NCBI GenBank assembly: GCA_003133815.1 | Contig: PKZR01000074.1 | Coordinates: 8,338-14,232, forward strand | Direction: 5' to 3' | DNA: 5,895 nucleotides | Source of the DNA: Limisphaerales bacterium | GTDB taxonomy: Bacteria; Verrucomicrobiota; Verrucomicrobiia; Limisphaerales; UBA11358 | In this document: positions 5,833 through 5,895 of the stretch, in pieces | Layout of the letters: the number at the start of each line of letters is the position of its first letter | Numbering within the stretch: position 1 is the stretch's first letter | The notes under the pieces: generated by a model | Databases searched by the model: none | Seen by the model: the letters and a program-made list of their open reading frames with translations, nothing else | Told to the model about the DNA's origin: nothing | Translations under genes and position numbers: made by a program

Positions 5833-5895
5833 ATGAAAAAGCTGATAACTTTCATCCGTGAATGGCATTCACTTCGTAAATGTCTGCCTCTTTCC
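5833..5895 (+). CDS. Possible start of a downstream gene, cut by the window end
   Basis: An open frame begins at the ATG at 5833 and is still open after 21 codons, reading MKKLITFIREWHSLRKCLPL and one more residue. A weak purine-rich ggaaaag at 5821-5827 lies 5 bases upstream. The N-terminus is basic with some hydrophobic residues but is too interrupted by charge to be called a signal peptide. It is too short to assign a family, and may not be a gene at all. Confidence 0.35.
   Translation, partial: MKKLITFIREWHSLRKCLPLS

Noticed and set aside
1..5895. CRISPR array, tRNA gene, transposase or defence system
   Set aside because: Looked for on both strands; there are no regularly spaced repeats, no tRNA cloverleaf and no matching protein motifs.

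Overview
The window looks like a bacterial chromosome segment of moderate GC content. It carries the widely conserved block SRP RNA - dnaX - ybaB/ebfC - recR, followed by a HAD phosphatase, then an accessory part with a small conserved-looking minus-strand gene and a secreted GH29 alpha-L-fucosidase. Most start codons lack a clear Shine-Dalgarno (dnaX, ybaB, the fucosidase), while recR and the HAD gene have usable ones. Together with a secreted fucosidase beside housekeeping genes, this would fit a Verrucomicrobiota-type genome (Pedosphaera-like). That assignment is inference from gene style, not a database match.

Layout. Bases 1-206 hold no convincing gene, only a possible promoter and a set of alternative short helices. 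A small (about 92 nt) bacterial SRP RNA lies at 207-298. dnaX (383-2134, GTG start) encodes the Pol III clamp-loader subunit and is unusual in its degenerate zinc module. ybaB/ebfC (2171-2479) and recR (2549-3148) follow on the same strand; a 10-bp perfect inverted repeat sits just before the recR ribosome-binding site. recR overlaps a YihX-like HAD phosphatase (3145-3744) by ATGA, so translational coupling is likely. A 75-bp palindromic element then separates this rightward run from a convergent small gene (3815-4075, minus strand).

The fucosidase (4180-5604, plus strand) is transcribed divergently from the small gene. The most striking structure is that the 5' half and upstream region of the small gene (3978-4110) occurs again in decayed form right after the fucosidase stop codon (5607-5740). 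The second copy has an in-frame TAG at codon 2 and a one-base insertion, so it is a pseudogene remnant. The fucosidase gene therefore sits between two roughly 80% identical direct repeats about 1.63 kb apart, the scar of an old duplication or insertion. A possible new reading frame begins at 5833 and runs off the window.

The left two thirds serve replication and repair (clamp loading, nucleoid association, RecFOR recombination) and protein targeting; the right third serves secreted glycan breakdown. I see no CRISPR array, tRNA, transposase or defence system.
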